NCBI GenBank assembly: GCA_026415315.1
Contig: JAOAHI010000005.1
Location: forward strand, 1 to 64,000
Direction of reading: 5' to 3'
Source of the DNA: Methylohalobius sp.
GTDB lineage: Bacteria > Pseudomonadota > Gammaproteobacteria > Methylococcales > Methylothermaceae
DNA length: 64,000 nucleotides
In this document: positions 39,630-48,215 of the stretch, piece by piece
How positions within the stretch are numbered: the first letter of the stretch is position 1
Layout: the number at the start of each line of letters is the position of its first letter
Program-made: the position numbers and the translations under genes
Notes under the pieces: model-generated
What the model was told of the DNA's origin: nothing
Database searches by the model: none
Seen by the model: only the letters and a program-made list of their open reading frames with translations

Positions 39630-40480
39630 GGCGCTTCTAAAAACAAGGTCTGCAATTTTTGCATAGCGCTGGCTTCTAACTGGCGCACGCGCTCGGCAGA
39701 GATCCCATACGCCAAGGCCAGCTCTTGCAGGGTAGCCTTCTTCTCCGTCAACCAACGCGATTGAATGATCCGGCGGCTGCGTTCGTCCAGTTGGGCCAAA
39801 GCCCAATTCAAGCGCTCGGTTTTTATAGTATCCCACTGACTCTCCTCCAACTGCTGGGCTGGATCAGCGCTACTATCGGAACTTAAGTAGTGGACCGGAG
39901 CAAACGCTTGCTCGTTCTCTTCGTCCACACTGCCGTCAAAAGCCAGATCGTGAGCGCTTAAGCGCTGCTCCATCTCGCGCACGGTTTCAGCCTTGACTCC
40001 CAGATTCTGGGCAATCGCCTCGCTCTCTTCCTGGCTCAAGGCAGCCAAATTTTTTTTCGCCTTGCGCAAGTTGAAAAACAGCTTCCGCTGGGCCTTAGTC
40101 GTGGCGATCTTGACGATGCGCCAGTTGCGCAGAATAAACTCGTGAATCTCAGCCCGAATCCAGTGAACGGCAAAAGAAATCAAGCGCACCCCTAGCGCAG
40201 GATTATAACGTTTGACCGCTTTCATCAGGCCGATGTTGCCTTCCTGGATCAAATCCGCAAGAGGCAAGCCATAACCCAAGTACCCTCTGGCAATCGGGAC
40301 CACATAACGCAGGTTAGCTAGAACTAACCGCCTGGCCGCTTCGACGTCGTTATCCTCGCGGTAACGAAAAGCCAACTGGCGTTCCTCGTCAACGCTTAAC
40401 ACCGGAATCTGATTGACAGCCACGATGTAAGCGTTGATGGATCGAATAGGGCTTGAAATCGTCAAGGCACCGTTGTTCAT
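39614..40480 (-). CDS. rpoH: RNA polymerase heat-shock sigma factor RpoH (sigma-32)
   Basis: The 288-residue sigma factor has region 2 ([37 protein letters not shown]), the diagnostic RpoH box [10 protein letters not shown] between regions 2 and 3, and region 4 ([23 protein letters not shown]). ATG 40480 follows GAGGGAGAG and is preferred to a GTG 63 bases upstream. It comes 80 bases after the ftsY stop. In relatives ftsE and ftsX separate ftsY and rpoH; here they are absent. No obvious RNA thermosensor can be judged by eye. Confidence 0.95.
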   Translation of the reverse strand: MNNGALTISSPIRSINAYIVAVNQIPVLSVDEERQLAFRYREDNDVEAARRLVLANLRYVVPIARGYLGYGLPLADLIQEGNIGLMKAVKRYNPALGVRLISFAVHWIRAEIHEFILRNWRIVKIATTKAQRKLFFNLRKAKKNLAALSQEESEAIAQNLGVKAETVREMEQRLSAHDLAFDGSVDEENEQAFAPVHYLSSDSSADPAQQLEESQWDTIKTERLNWALAQLDERSRRIIQSRWLTEKKATLQELALAYGISAERVRQLEASAMQKLQTLFLEAPQTGT

Positions 40481-40560
40481 TTTGCTCTCTCCCTCGAGAT
40501 TGGAATAGGTCTCAAAAAAGACACCCGTTGGATCGGTTCCCACACGCTTCGGTTCCCCTA

Positions 40561-42507
40561 TTAATGCACGAACTGAGCCGGGGCCGCTTCCGGCTCAGCA
40601 AACAACGCATCGACAAAAGCTTTGGCATCGAAATCCTGCAGGTCGTATATTCCCTCGCCTATCCCAATGAAGCGAACTGGAATCCCAAACCGCTTAGCTA
40701 AAGCGAAAATGATGCCGCCTTTGGCTGTCCCGTCCAATTTGGTTAGTACCAAGCCAGAAACCCCTACAGCCTGATTGAATTGTTCTGCCTGAATCAAAGC
40801 ATTCTGGCCGGTAGTCGCATCCAAAACCAAAAGCACCTCGTGCGGAGCGGTAGGATCGAGCTTAGCCATAATCCGCTTGATCTTGGCCAATTCCTCCATT
40901 AAATTCGACTTAGTGTGAAGCCGCCCAGCGGTATCGGCGATCAACACATCGATGCCCCGGGCCTTGGCTGACTGTAAAGCATCGTAGATCACTGAGGCGG
41001 AATCAGCGCCCAGATGTTGGGCAATCACCGGTATTCCGCTGCGTTCCCCCCATGTTTTAAGCTGCTCGATCGCCGCTGCCCGAAAAGTGTCGCCAGCCGC
41101 CAGCATAACGCTGTGGCCTTGGCGCCTGAAGCGCTGGGCCAGCTTGCCGATGGTGGTAGTTTTACCTACGCCGTTGACGCCGACCACCAAAATGACAAAA
41201 GGCTTGTGCGTGGGGTCGATTCGCAAAGGTTGACTGCACGGTGCCAACAAATCAAATAAGGTATCGTGCAGCGCACGCAAAACTTCATCTTTATCCTGCA
41301 ACTGGCGGTGAGCAAGCTTGGAGGATAAGCTGGCTACAATCTCCTGCGTGGCCGCAACCCCTACATCCGCCAACAAAAGATGGGTTTCGATCTCTTCTTT
41401 GAGGTCTTCATTTAACTCCCGGCCAGCCCAGGGCAAGCTGACCAAAAAACCGGTCAGCCCACGGCGTGTCTTTGCCAGTTGCGCTTGCAGGCGTCCATAC
41501 CAGGTCTCTGGTACAGGTAAGGCTGCAGTCACTGTCTCCTCTTCAGGAGGCAAAGAGGGCCGATGGCGCAGGTAAAACTCGATGGTACCGACTGTCAGAA
41601 GCAGAACGACTGCACCCAAACTATGGGCTACCGCCAAGGCTGGAAAGCCATATCGGACTACGCCCATTCCCAAGGCGATCTCGACGAATAGCAGAAAATT
41701 GAGCAGCAATCCTAGCTTACTTATGTGAGGGAGCCTAGGATTGGAGCTAACCGCTGTAGCCAAAACGAACAAAATCAAAAATACTAAAGCCGCCCCTAAA
41801 CGGTGGAACCAGTGGAGCGTGATGCGGGCGTTAGCGTCCAACAGTGCCCAAGCCGAAGGATCTCCTTGCTTCCAAAAAGCGAACGCTTCCCAATCCACTG
41901 GCGGCCACCAAGATCCGCCGCAGGTAGGAAAGTCAGAACAAGCCGAGCCGGCAAACTGGGCGCCGACCCACCCTCCGAGAAGAATCTGCGCCAGCACTAC
42001 CCACCAAGCTAGGCCCGCCAACAGCTTAAGTCTTCCAGGCGCAATGTCCTCGCTCGGTTTGAGCGTTAAATACCATCGCCAAGCGACTACCGCCATGAGC
42101 ACGGCCATCAAGAGGTGAGCAACCACCAGCGGCGGCCAAAGGCGGCTTACTACCAGTCCCCCTCCCAGCATCGCTGTACCGGCATATAAACCAAGCAAGA
42201 TTAAGTTAGCCCATGCTGGCCGCTGCCTTCGCCATAGAGCTAGCCCCACTGATCCAGCGAGCGCTATGCCTAAGAGGCCAGCAGCAAACCGATGTCCCAT
42301 CTGCAGCCAAGCCCGGAAAGGATCATACGCAAAGCCAGGATAAGCCTTAAGGTCTTGCTCTGACAGGCTGTCCGGTGGCCACAGGTGACCATAGCAAAAA
42401 GGGAGATCTGGACACACTAACCCCGCCATGCTCAACCGGACGTAAGACCCCAATGCCGAGGTGGCCAGGATCAATAGCAAGGAAGCCAAAACCAGTTTCT
42501 TATCCAC
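40561..42507 (-). CDS. Fusion of heme A synthase (CtaA/Cox15) and SRP receptor GTPase FtsY
   Basis: One open frame of 648 residues joins two normally separate proteins. Residues 1-314 are a full heme A synthase with eight membrane helices, cysteines in [17 protein letters not shown] and the four heme-ligand histidine regions (His72, His131, His232/235, His295). After a polar linker (about 315-335) comes FtsY from its membrane-binding NG+1 helix ([15 protein letters not shown]) through the N domain to the GTPase: [16 protein letters not shown] (442-457), [23 protein letters not shown] (525-536), [10 protein letters not shown] (589-598) and the closing [11 protein letters not shown]. The acidic A domain of classical FtsY is missing. 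CtaA topology would leave the GTPase in the cytoplasm. Neighbours are Sco-like/SURF1 upstream and rpoH downstream. Confidence 0.93.
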   Translation of the reverse strand: MDKKLVLASLLLILATSALGSYVRLSMAGLVCPDLPFCYGHLWPPDSLSEQDLKAYPGFAYDPFRAWLQMGHRFAAGLLGIALAGSVGLALWRRQRPAWANLILLGLYAGTAMLGGGLVVSRLWPPLVVAHLLMAVLMAVVAWRWYLTLKPSEDIAPGRLKLLAGLAWWVVLAQILLGGWVGAQFAGSACSDFPTCGGSWWPPVDWEAFAFWKQGDPSAWALLDANARITLHWFHRLGAALVFLILFVLATAVSSNPRLPHISKLGLLLNFLLFVEIALGMGVVRYGFPALAVAHSLGAVVLLLTVGTIEFYLRHRPSLPPEEETVTAALPVPETWYGRLQAQLAKTRRGLTGFLVSLPWAGRELNEDLKEEIETHLLLADVGVAATQEIVASLSSKLAHRQLQDKDEVLRALHDTLFDLLAPCSQPLRIDPTHKPFVILVVGVNGVGKTTTIGKLAQRFRRQGHSVMLAAGDTFRAAAIEQLKTWGERSGIPVIAQHLGADSASVIYDALQSAKARGIDVLIADTAGRLHTKSNLMEELAKIKRIMAKLDPTAPHEVLLVLDATTGQNALIQAEQFNQAVGVSGLVLTKLDGTAKGGIIFALAKRFGIPVRFIGIGEGIYDLQDFDAKAFVDALFAEPEAAPAQFVH

Positions 42508-42518
42508 GAAACCTACGC

Positions 42519-43124
42519 TTATCCGATATGCGAGACGTTAAGAAGACGTTTGAGGTCGCGATAAAGTCCATAAGGATCAAATTTTAAATCATACCACATC
42601 AGCCAATTGCCCAAAGGATCCATCACGACCACGCCTCCATTTTGTAGCAATGTCTTGGCTATCTCTCCTTCCTGCTTCTCCAGAAAAGCTGGCGAAAGGA
42701 TAGCAAAATACAGGCCTTTGTCCTGAGCCAAGAACCCTCGCAGTTCCTCCGTGGGTAAAGCTTGCTCAGACCAAACCACTAATCGCCGCACCCGCGGCAT
42801 ATCTTTATTGAGCAGCAAGTGGAGTTTGTAAGTATCGGCAATGAGCTGCCGGCACGCTCGATCGCAATCGTGCGGCAGGAAATGAATAATCACCCAACGT
42901 CCGCGAATTTCTGCAAGGGGGGGAGAAGCCAAGTGAGCCGCAGGCTGGAACCACTCATAGTTAAAGGCTTGCAGCGGTTGGATCAGATGGCCGTGGTGGC
43001 TAGATTGGCCAATAAGCCCGGGGTGATCAACCAAATACCAGGCCAAAAGCCAAGGTAATCCGCCGATTGCCGCGATTGCCCACAATACCCACCGACCGCT
43101 TGGTTTTTGGCTCCTCTCAGTCAT
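42519..43124 (-). CDS. Membrane-anchored Sco-like cytochrome oxidase assembly protein
   Basis: This 201-residue protein has one N-terminal membrane helix (WVLWAIAAIGGLPWLLAWYL) and a thioredoxin-like periplasmic domain. It resembles the poorly characterised protein found between SURF1 and ctaA in betaproteobacterial oxidase clusters. Unlike some relatives it keeps a CX3C motif (HDCDRACRQL), but no histidine is found at the position of the Sco copper ligand (VVVMDPLGNWL follows). It may act as a thiol reductase for CuA cysteines or as a weak copper carrier. It overlaps SURF1 by eight bases and precedes ctaA by 11. Confidence 0.82.
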   Translation of the reverse strand: MTERSQKPSGRWVLWAIAAIGGLPWLLAWYLVDHPGLIGQSSHHGHLIQPLQAFNYEWFQPAAHLASPPLAEIRGRWVIIHFLPHDCDRACRQLIADTYKLHLLLNKDMPRVRRLVVWSEQALPTEELRGFLAQDKGLYFAILSPAFLEKQEGEIAKTLLQNGGVVVMDPLGNWLMWYDLKFDPYGLYRDLKRLLNVSHIG

Positions 43125-43875
43125 GCCTTTCCCGATCTATCCTAATCTTTCGCGCTCGCTGCCAGCCGTGCCAGATCCATAACCAGAGCGCGATCAGAGC
43201 AAAGCTCGCCCACTGTATGGCATACCCTATGTTTTGGCGGGGATTGATGAAATCGAGTTGCCACTGGCGCACATATCCTTCCGGCATGTCCGGCGCCAGT
43301 TTGATTTGGAAATTCACCACTTCCTGTCCCAGAAGTCGGGAGACAACCTGAGGGTCCACCCATCCCACGACCGCAGGCCAACCTCGGGTTGGGAGCTCCA
43401 TACCCGGGACAAGCATAGCAGGCTGCGGAAAAAGGTCGATTATCCCGCGCACCGTCACCCTCTGTCTAGGCAGGGAAACTTCTGGCAGTCGGCTGCGGTC
43501 GCCGCTGGCTGCCACCCATCCTCGGTTGATCAACACCAATCTGCGGCTGCCTTCGATCTCCAAGGGAGTCAAGACCTCGTAACCGGCGCGGCCGCGCCAA
43601 ATGCGGTTATCCCATAACAGCTGGTGGTCGCTGTCCCAAATTCCGGTGACGACCACTCGGCGATAGCGCAGTTCGCCAGCGTGCAAATCCTCATTGCCGC
43701 GCAACACCAGAACTGGAGCTGCAAGTTGACGTGCGTGCCAATCCAATAACGCCTGTTTTTCATCAGCTCGGTGCCATTGCCATCGGGCCAAAAAGACAAA
43801 TACCAAAACGGCAGCCATCACCAACACAGTCATAGTCCATTTCGGTTTGAAAAGAGCTCCCTTACTCTTTACCAT
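43117..43875 (-). CDS. SURF1-family cytochrome oxidase assembly factor
   Basis: SURF1 proteins assist insertion of heme A into subunit I. The 252-residue protein has the family layout: N-terminal helix after FKPKWTM, a periplasmic domain with ARWQWHRADEKQALL, YRRVVVTGIWDSDHQLLWDNR, EVLTPLEIEGSRRLVLINRGWV, and a C-terminal helix (NIGYAIQWASFALIALWLWIW). It begins the SURF1-Sco-like-ctaA::ftsY-rpoH run and diverges from a DUF2909 gene across 32 bases. Confidence 0.95.
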   Translation of the reverse strand: MVKSKGALFKPKWTMTVLVMAAVLVFVFLARWQWHRADEKQALLDWHARQLAAPVLVLRGNEDLHAGELRYRRVVVTGIWDSDHQLLWDNRIWRGRAGYEVLTPLEIEGSRRLVLINRGWVAASGDRSRLPEVSLPRQRVTVRGIIDLFPQPAMLVPGMELPTRGWPAVVGWVDPQVVSRLLGQEVVNFQIKLAPDMPEGYVRQWQLDFINPRQNIGYAIQWASFALIALWLWIWHGWQRARKIRIDRERHD

Positions 43876-43907
43876 GGTGGTTTTCTCTTGACCGACACCC
43901 TAAGATC

Positions 43908-44150
43908 ATGGCAATTAAGCTCCTCATCTTTTTGACCTTTGCGGGCATTATTTTGAGCTTAGGATCTGCTCTCCATTACCTCCTTAACGACAGAAGCCGT
44001 TCGCCGCGAACAGTCAAAGCCTTAACCACCCGAATTTCTTTATCTTTGGCTCTATTTTTCTTCCTGCTGTTTGCGGCTAGCCAAGGCTGGATCAAGCCTC
44101 ACGGAATTCAAGCCGGTTTTTTAGCTGGCCAAAAAAAAGGCGCCGGTTGA
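43908..44150 (+). CDS. DUF2909 small membrane protein
   Basis: This 80-residue protein has two membrane helices (LLIFLTFAGIILSLGSALHYLL and LSLALFFFLLFAASQGWI) joined by a basic loop. It matches DUF2909, a family regularly encoded opposite SURF1 and ctaE in betaproteobacterial cytochrome oxidase clusters. Conservation of position suggests a role in oxidase assembly or stability, but none is proven. Its stop codon lies in the loop of the downstream hairpin. Confidence 0.85.
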   Translation: MAIKLLIFLTFAGIILSLGSALHYLLNDRSRSPRTVKALTTRISLSLALFFFLLFAASQGWIKPHGIQAGFLAGQKKGAG

Positions 44151-44159
44151 GCGCCTTTT
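44135..44159. terminator. Bidirectional rho-independent terminator
   Basis: AAAAGGCGC (44135-44143) pairs perfectly with GCGCCTTTT (44151-44159) across a seven-base loop. On the minus strand the hairpin is followed by eight T residues, making a strong terminator for the ctaCDE transcript (ctaE stop at 44180). On the plus strand it ends DUF2909 with four T residues. It is the clearest terminator in the window. Confidence 0.8.
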
Positions 44160-44179
44160 AGCCAATTCCGACTTTAGAC

Positions 44180-45052
44180 TTACAACCAATACACGAAGAT
44201 AAACAACCCGAGCCACACCACGTCCACGAAGTGCCAATACCAGGCAGCCCCCTCAAAGGCGAAATGATGCTCTGGATCAAAATGACCGCGCATCGCACGC
44301 AGCAAGACTACGGTCAAAAAAATGGCGCCGATGGTCACGTGCATGCCGTGAAACCCAGTCAACATGAAAAAGGTAGAACCATAGACGCCTGCTCCCAGGG
44401 TCAAGCCCATTTCCGTGTAAGCATGGTAGTATTCGTAGGCTTGTAGGAGAACGAAAGTTACTCCCAGAGCGATAGTAAAAATCAATCCCTTAATGAATTG
44501 GTCGCGGTTGTTTTGGAGCAGTCCCCAATGGGCCCAGGTCACCGTCGCCCCACTGGATAAAAGAATTAAAGTATTCAAAGCCGGAATCCCCCACGCCTCC
44601 ATCGGCTCAAATTTCCCCCCCACGTGAGCTGGGCCATTGGTAGGCCACTCCGGTGCGTAGTCAGGCCACAACAGATGGGTAAACTGGCCTACACCGGTCG
44701 TTCCCTCTCCCCCGAGCCAAGGCACAGCGTACATCCGAATATAAAATAGAGCGCCGAAAAAGCCGGCAAAGAACATCACCTCGGAGGCGATGAACCAGAT
44801 CATACCCCAGCGAAAAGAGCGGTCTACCTGCTCGTTATAGAGCCTGGCCACACTCTCGTGAATGACCTCCCCGAACCAGCCGACCATCATCCCGAGGACG
44901 ATGAGAAGCCCAAGGATCAGCAAAAATCCGCCCCCTCCAAAGCCCAATACCTTCATCGAAAAACCGATCATGAAAGTAAACAGCCCTAGGGATCCAATGA
45001 TCGGCCACTTAGCCTTATGGGGCAAGTAGTAGCTCCCGCTTGCAGATACCAT
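44180..45052 (-). CDS. ctaE: Cytochrome c oxidase subunit III
   Basis: The 290-residue membrane protein is subunit III of an aa3-type oxidase, with seven helices predicted. Family features include FRWGMIWFIASEVMFFAGFFGA, the WGIPALNTLILLSSGATVTWAHW segment, YEYYHAYTEMGL and the C-terminal FHGMHVTIGAIFL followed by AAWYWHFVDVVWLGLF. AAGGAGA precedes the ATG at the right distance. It follows a 34-residue gene and lies upstream of the terminator. Confidence 0.96.
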   Translation of the reverse strand: MVSASGSYYLPHKAKWPIIGSLGLFTFMIGFSMKVLGFGGGGFLLILGLLIVLGMMVGWFGEVIHESVARLYNEQVDRSFRWGMIWFIASEVMFFAGFFGALFYIRMYAVPWLGGEGTTGVGQFTHLLWPDYAPEWPTNGPAHVGGKFEPMEAWGIPALNTLILLSSGATVTWAHWGLLQNNRDQFIKGLIFTIALGVTFVLLQAYEYYHAYTEMGLTLGAGVYGSTFFMLTGFHGMHVTIGAIFLTVVLLRAMRGHFDPEHHFAFEGAAWYWHFVDVVWLGLFIFVYWL

Positions 45053-45068
45053 AAAGTGTCTCCTTCTT

Positions 45069-45173
45069 TTAAAGCGCGCGGCTAAAAACCTTCAGTACGG
45101 TCAAAACATACAACGTCAGGGCACACAACCCCAGTGCTAGCGCCCAGACTAGGTTTTTCTTGCGAATATTCAT
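45069..45173 (-). CDS. 34-residue membrane protein, probable cytochrome oxidase small assembly protein
   Basis: Between ctaD and ctaE lies a 34-codon frame: a basic start MNIRKKNLVW followed by one membrane helix (ALALGLCALTLYVLTVLKVF) and SRAL. The ATG is three bases after the ctaD stop and the stop is 16 bases before ctaE. Betaproteobacterial oxidase operons carry a very short single-helix protein at this place, normally followed by cox11; here cox11 does not follow. The reading frame and location support it being real; the ribosome site (AAGG) is close and weak. Confidence 0.72.
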   Translation of the reverse strand: MNIRKKNLVWALALGLCALTLYVLTVLKVFSRAL

Positions 45174-45176
45174 GCC

Positions 45177-46781
45177 TTATTCACAGGCTATAGCCTTTTG
45201 AATGTCTATGCCCTCAAAAGAGTGATGATAAGGCATCGGTGAAGGAAGGTTCCATTCTAAGCCGTGGGATTTGGCTCCTTCCCACACCTCGCTGTTGACT
45301 CTCTCTCCCACTCCGCGGATCGCCTGATATACCACGTAAACCAAGAGCAACTGGGCAAAGCCGAAAATGAATGCTCCAACCGTGGAAATCTGGTTGAACT
45401 CGGTAAATTGAAGCGCATAATCGGGAATCCGCCGCGGCATCCCTGCCAATCCCAAAAAATGCTGGGGGAAAAACAACACGTTAAAGCCTAAGAAAGACAA
45501 CCAAAAGTGCAACTTACCGAGGCGCTCGTCATACATTATCCCAGTCCATTTTGGCAGCCAGTAGTAAATCCCGGCGAAGATGGCAAACACTCCACCGCCC
45601 ACCAAGGTATAGTGGAAATGAGCAACGATAAAGTAATTGTCGTGATAATACAGGTCGGCTGGCACCTGGGACATCATGATCCCCGTAAACCCCCCGATGA
45701 CAAATAAAATCAGAAAGCCCAAGGCATTGAGCATTGGAGTTTCAAAGGTCAAAGACCCTTTCCACATCGTGGCTAACCAGTTAAACACCTTCACTCCGGT
45801 AGGAACGGCGATCAACATGGTCGAATACATAAAGTAGAGCTCGGCTGGCACTGGCATCCCCACCGTATACTGATGGTGCGACCAGACGATGAACGAGAGA
45901 AAGCCGATCACGGCCGTGGCATAAACCATCGAGTTTTTGCCGAAAAGCGGCTTGCGCGCAAAGGTTGGAATGACGTGGGAGATGATCCCGAATGCCGGCA
46001 GGATGATAATGTACACCTCTGGGTGACCAAAAAACCAAAACAGATGCTGGAACAGCACTGGATCCCCGCCGCCAGCCGGATTGAAGAAGCTGGTTTGGAA
46101 GTACTTGTCGGTCAGCAGCATAGTCACTGCCCCGGCCAACACGGGCATCACCATAATCAACAAGAACGCCGTGATCAGCCAGGTCCAGCAGAACATCGGC
46201 ATCTTCATCATGGTCATGCCGGGCGCGCGCAAGTTGAAAATGGTAACGATGATGTTGATCGAGGCCAAGATCGAGGACAAGCCCAGAAGGTGAACGCTAA
46301 AAATAGTGAAAGGCAAAGCGTTACCCGTCTGCAGCACCAGCGGCGGATAGAGCGTCCAACCTGCCGCTACCGCACCGCCGTCCATAAACAGCGTCGAGGA
46401 GAGCAGCAGAGCCGCAAACGGCAACAGCCAAAAGCTCCAGTTGTTCAACCTCGGCAACGCCATATCTGGCGCCCCGATCATAGGCGGAATCATCCAGTTG
46501 GCAAAACCGGCAAATGCGGGCATAACCGCCCCGAACACCATGATCAAAGCATGGAGAGTGACCATCTGGTTGAAGAAGTGGGGATCAACCAGCTGCAGCC
46601 CTGGTTTGTATAACTCCGCCCGGATCACCAAAGCCATCGCCCCGCCGACGAAAAACATGATCAGGGCGAAGGTTAGATAAAGCGTTCCAATATCTTTGTG
46701 ATTGGTGGTCGTCACCCACCTCAGCCACCCCTTGGGGGGGGAGGATTCATGATGCTCACCATGCTCTGCAACGGTTGCCAT
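45177..46781 (-). CDS. ctaD: Cytochrome c oxidase subunit I (aa3 type)
   Basis: Subunit I carries heme a and the heme a3-CuB oxygen-reducing centre. The 534-residue protein has 12 helices with the heme a ligand in TLHALIMVFGAV, the CuB histidine and cross-linked tyrosine in WFFGHPEVYIIILP, the CuB pair in WSHHQYTVGMP and the heme ligands in VAHFHYTLVGG. The proton-channel ALPRLNNWSFWLLP motif is also present. It is the second gene of ctaCDE. Confidence 0.97.
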   Translation of the reverse strand: MATVAEHGEHHESSPPKGWLRWVTTTNHKDIGTLYLTFALIMFFVGGAMALVIRAELYKPGLQLVDPHFFNQMVTLHALIMVFGAVMPAFAGFANWMIPPMIGAPDMALPRLNNWSFWLLPFAALLLSSTLFMDGGAVAAGWTLYPPLVLQTGNALPFTIFSVHLLGLSSILASINIIVTIFNLRAPGMTMMKMPMFCWTWLITAFLLIMVMPVLAGAVTMLLTDKYFQTSFFNPAGGGDPVLFQHLFWFFGHPEVYIIILPAFGIISHVIPTFARKPLFGKNSMVYATAVIGFLSFIVWSHHQYTVGMPVPAELYFMYSTMLIAVPTGVKVFNWLATMWKGSLTFETPMLNALGFLILFVIGGFTGIMMSQVPADLYYHDNYFIVAHFHYTLVGGGVFAIFAGIYYWLPKWTGIMYDERLGKLHFWLSFLGFNVLFFPQHFLGLAGMPRRIPDYALQFTEFNQISTVGAFIFGFAQLLLVYVVYQAIRGVGERVNSEVWEGAKSHGLEWNLPSPMPYHHSFEGIDIQKAIACE

Positions 46782-46816
46782 AACCTCACCTCAATAAATT
46801 TAACAACTTAACAAGT

Positions 46817-47626
46817 TTATTCCTCTAGGGTTTCCTGCCTCTGCTTCCACTGGGCTACCCAGGATTTATATTCCTCCTCCGTCACCGCCTTGACCACGAT
46901 CGGCATATAGGCATGGTCGCGGCCGCACAACTCGGTGCATTGGCCACGATAGATGCCGGGTTTTTCGATGGTGACCCAACCGGCGTTGACATAACCTGGG
47001 ATGGCATCTTTCTTCCAGCCAAACGCCGGTACCCACCAAGCGTGGATGACATCAGCCGACGTGATCAGAAAGCGAATCCTTTTGTTGATCGGGACCACCA
47101 AAGGATGGTCGACTTCCAGCAAATAATTGGCCACCTTCTCCGGGGCCAAATCGGAACCCAACTGGCGAGCTCGATCGCTCGCTTCATCCAAGCTGCTGAA
47201 GAACTGAATGCCTTCCTCGGGGTATTCGTAATGCCACTTCCACTGATAAGCAGTCACTTTGATAGTCATCTCGGCACCCGAGGTGTCCTCGATCCGGATC
47301 AACGCTTTGGTCGCCGGCACAGCCAAGCCGACGAGGATCAACACCGGAATGACGGTCCAGACAATCTCAAGCACGGTATTCTCGTGGAAGCCGGCTGGAA
47401 CTGGGTGCTTGGACTTGCGAAAGTGGATGATCGAGTAAAACATGACCCCGAACACCACGATCCCTATTGCGACGCACACCCAAATGGCATACATGTGGAA
47501 GTCGTAAATTGCCCGACTGGTCTCAGTCGGCCCCACTGGGATATTGAGACGATAATCCGCCTGCGCGGCAAGCGCCTGCAGACTTAAGACCACCGCAAGC
47601 AACAGACGTATAAGATGCAAACTCAC
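46817..47626 (-). CDS. ctaC: Cytochrome c oxidase subunit II
   Basis: Subunit II holds the binuclear CuA centre. The 269-residue protein has a signal peptide (ALAAQADYRL), two membrane helices (AIWVCVAIGIVVFGVMFYSI, TVIPVLILVGLAVPA), the aromatic YQWKWHYEYP motif, the first CuA histidine in DVIHAWWVPAFG and the remaining ligands in CTELCGRDHAYMPI. There is no C-terminal cytochrome c domain, so this is aa3 rather than caa3. It is followed by ctaD after 35 bases. Confidence 0.96.
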   Translation of the reverse strand: MSLHLIRLLLAVVLSLQALAAQADYRLNIPVGPTETSRAIYDFHMYAIWVCVAIGIVVFGVMFYSIIHFRKSKHPVPAGFHENTVLEIVWTVIPVLILVGLAVPATKALIRIEDTSGAEMTIKVTAYQWKWHYEYPEEGIQFFSSLDEASDRARQLGSDLAPEKVANYLLEVDHPLVVPINKRIRFLITSADVIHAWWVPAFGWKKDAIPGYVNAGWVTIEKPGIYRGQCTELCGRDHAYMPIVVKAVTEEEYKSWVAQWKQRQETLEE

Positions 47627-47639
47627 AACACTCCCCTCT

Positions 47640-48119
47640 TCAACTAGACGACGAAAGCACCTGGCGCAAGGATTTCAGTAAAGCTGCTTTTTCTTCTTCG
47701 ATCAGAAATGCGCCGATCTCCACCCGCCTGCCGTGAGAGCCAAGAAGCAATCTACTCGGTTCGCCCAAAGTTTTGGGCTTTTGCCAATCTATCCGCACCC
47801 AGGCACGGTGAAACTCATAGCAAACTCTTCCTCTGTTCGCCGTCCGCTCGATCCGAATCGCCACTGGGTTTACAGTGATTACCTCACGCCCGGCGCTTTG
47901 GCGCAGGCTCCAGCTTAGACCCCAGCCGAGCAATCCTAACTCGATCCCAGCAAAGGGCAGAACCGGCCATGCTCCCGCCCACGCAAATCCCCCGCTGATC
48001 AGCGCCATCCCCACCCCCACCGCACCCAACAATACCTTGGCCTGGTGACAGGTTAAAGAAGCGTTAGGCAGCAAAATCCAGCACTGCTGCTCGAATTTGC
48101 TGCCTTGGTGCACGATCAT
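47640..48119 (-). CDS. DUF2244 membrane protein
   Basis: This 159-residue protein has two adjacent helices (LLGAVGVGMALISGGFAWAG, VLPFAGIELGLLGWGL) and a C-terminal soluble part with RVEIGAFLIEEEKAALLKSL, the layout of the DUF2244 family. It precedes ctaC by 13 bases, a position conserved in several proteobacteria, so it may help oxidase biogenesis. The function is unknown. Confidence 0.85.
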   Translation of the reverse strand: MIVHQGSKFEQQCWILLPNASLTCHQAKVLLGAVGVGMALISGGFAWAGAWPVLPFAGIELGLLGWGLSWSLRQSAGREVITVNPVAIRIERTANRGRVCYEFHRAWVRIDWQKPKTLGEPSRLLLGSHGRRVEIGAFLIEEEKAALLKSLRQVLSSSS

Positions 48120-48188
48120 GACGGCAAAACCAGCCGAACTTGTGTTTTAATTTAACCGATACTCTTCGATGCCGCAAGGCAATGGCTG

Positions 48189-48202
48189 TTGTTCTAGATC
48201 AA
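48189..48202. promoter_or_regulatory. Candidate FNR/Anr-like box
   Basis: TTGTTCTAGATCAA fits the FNR/Anr consensus TTGAT-N4-ATCAA with one mismatch in the left half. It lies 13 bases before the Caa3-type ctaG ATG, in the 96-base spacer facing the DUF2244-ctaCDE operon. If used, its location suits repression of ctaG or oxygen control of the oxidase operon. Single-site matches of this size occur by chance. Confidence 0.35.
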
Positions 48203-48215
48203 ATTTAGACGCCCT

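Noticed and set aside
45873-46613. 246-codon plus-strand frame inside ctaD
   Set aside because: Low-complexity product rich in His, Gln, Arg and Asn, opposite a fully motif-supported ctaD; a shadow frame.
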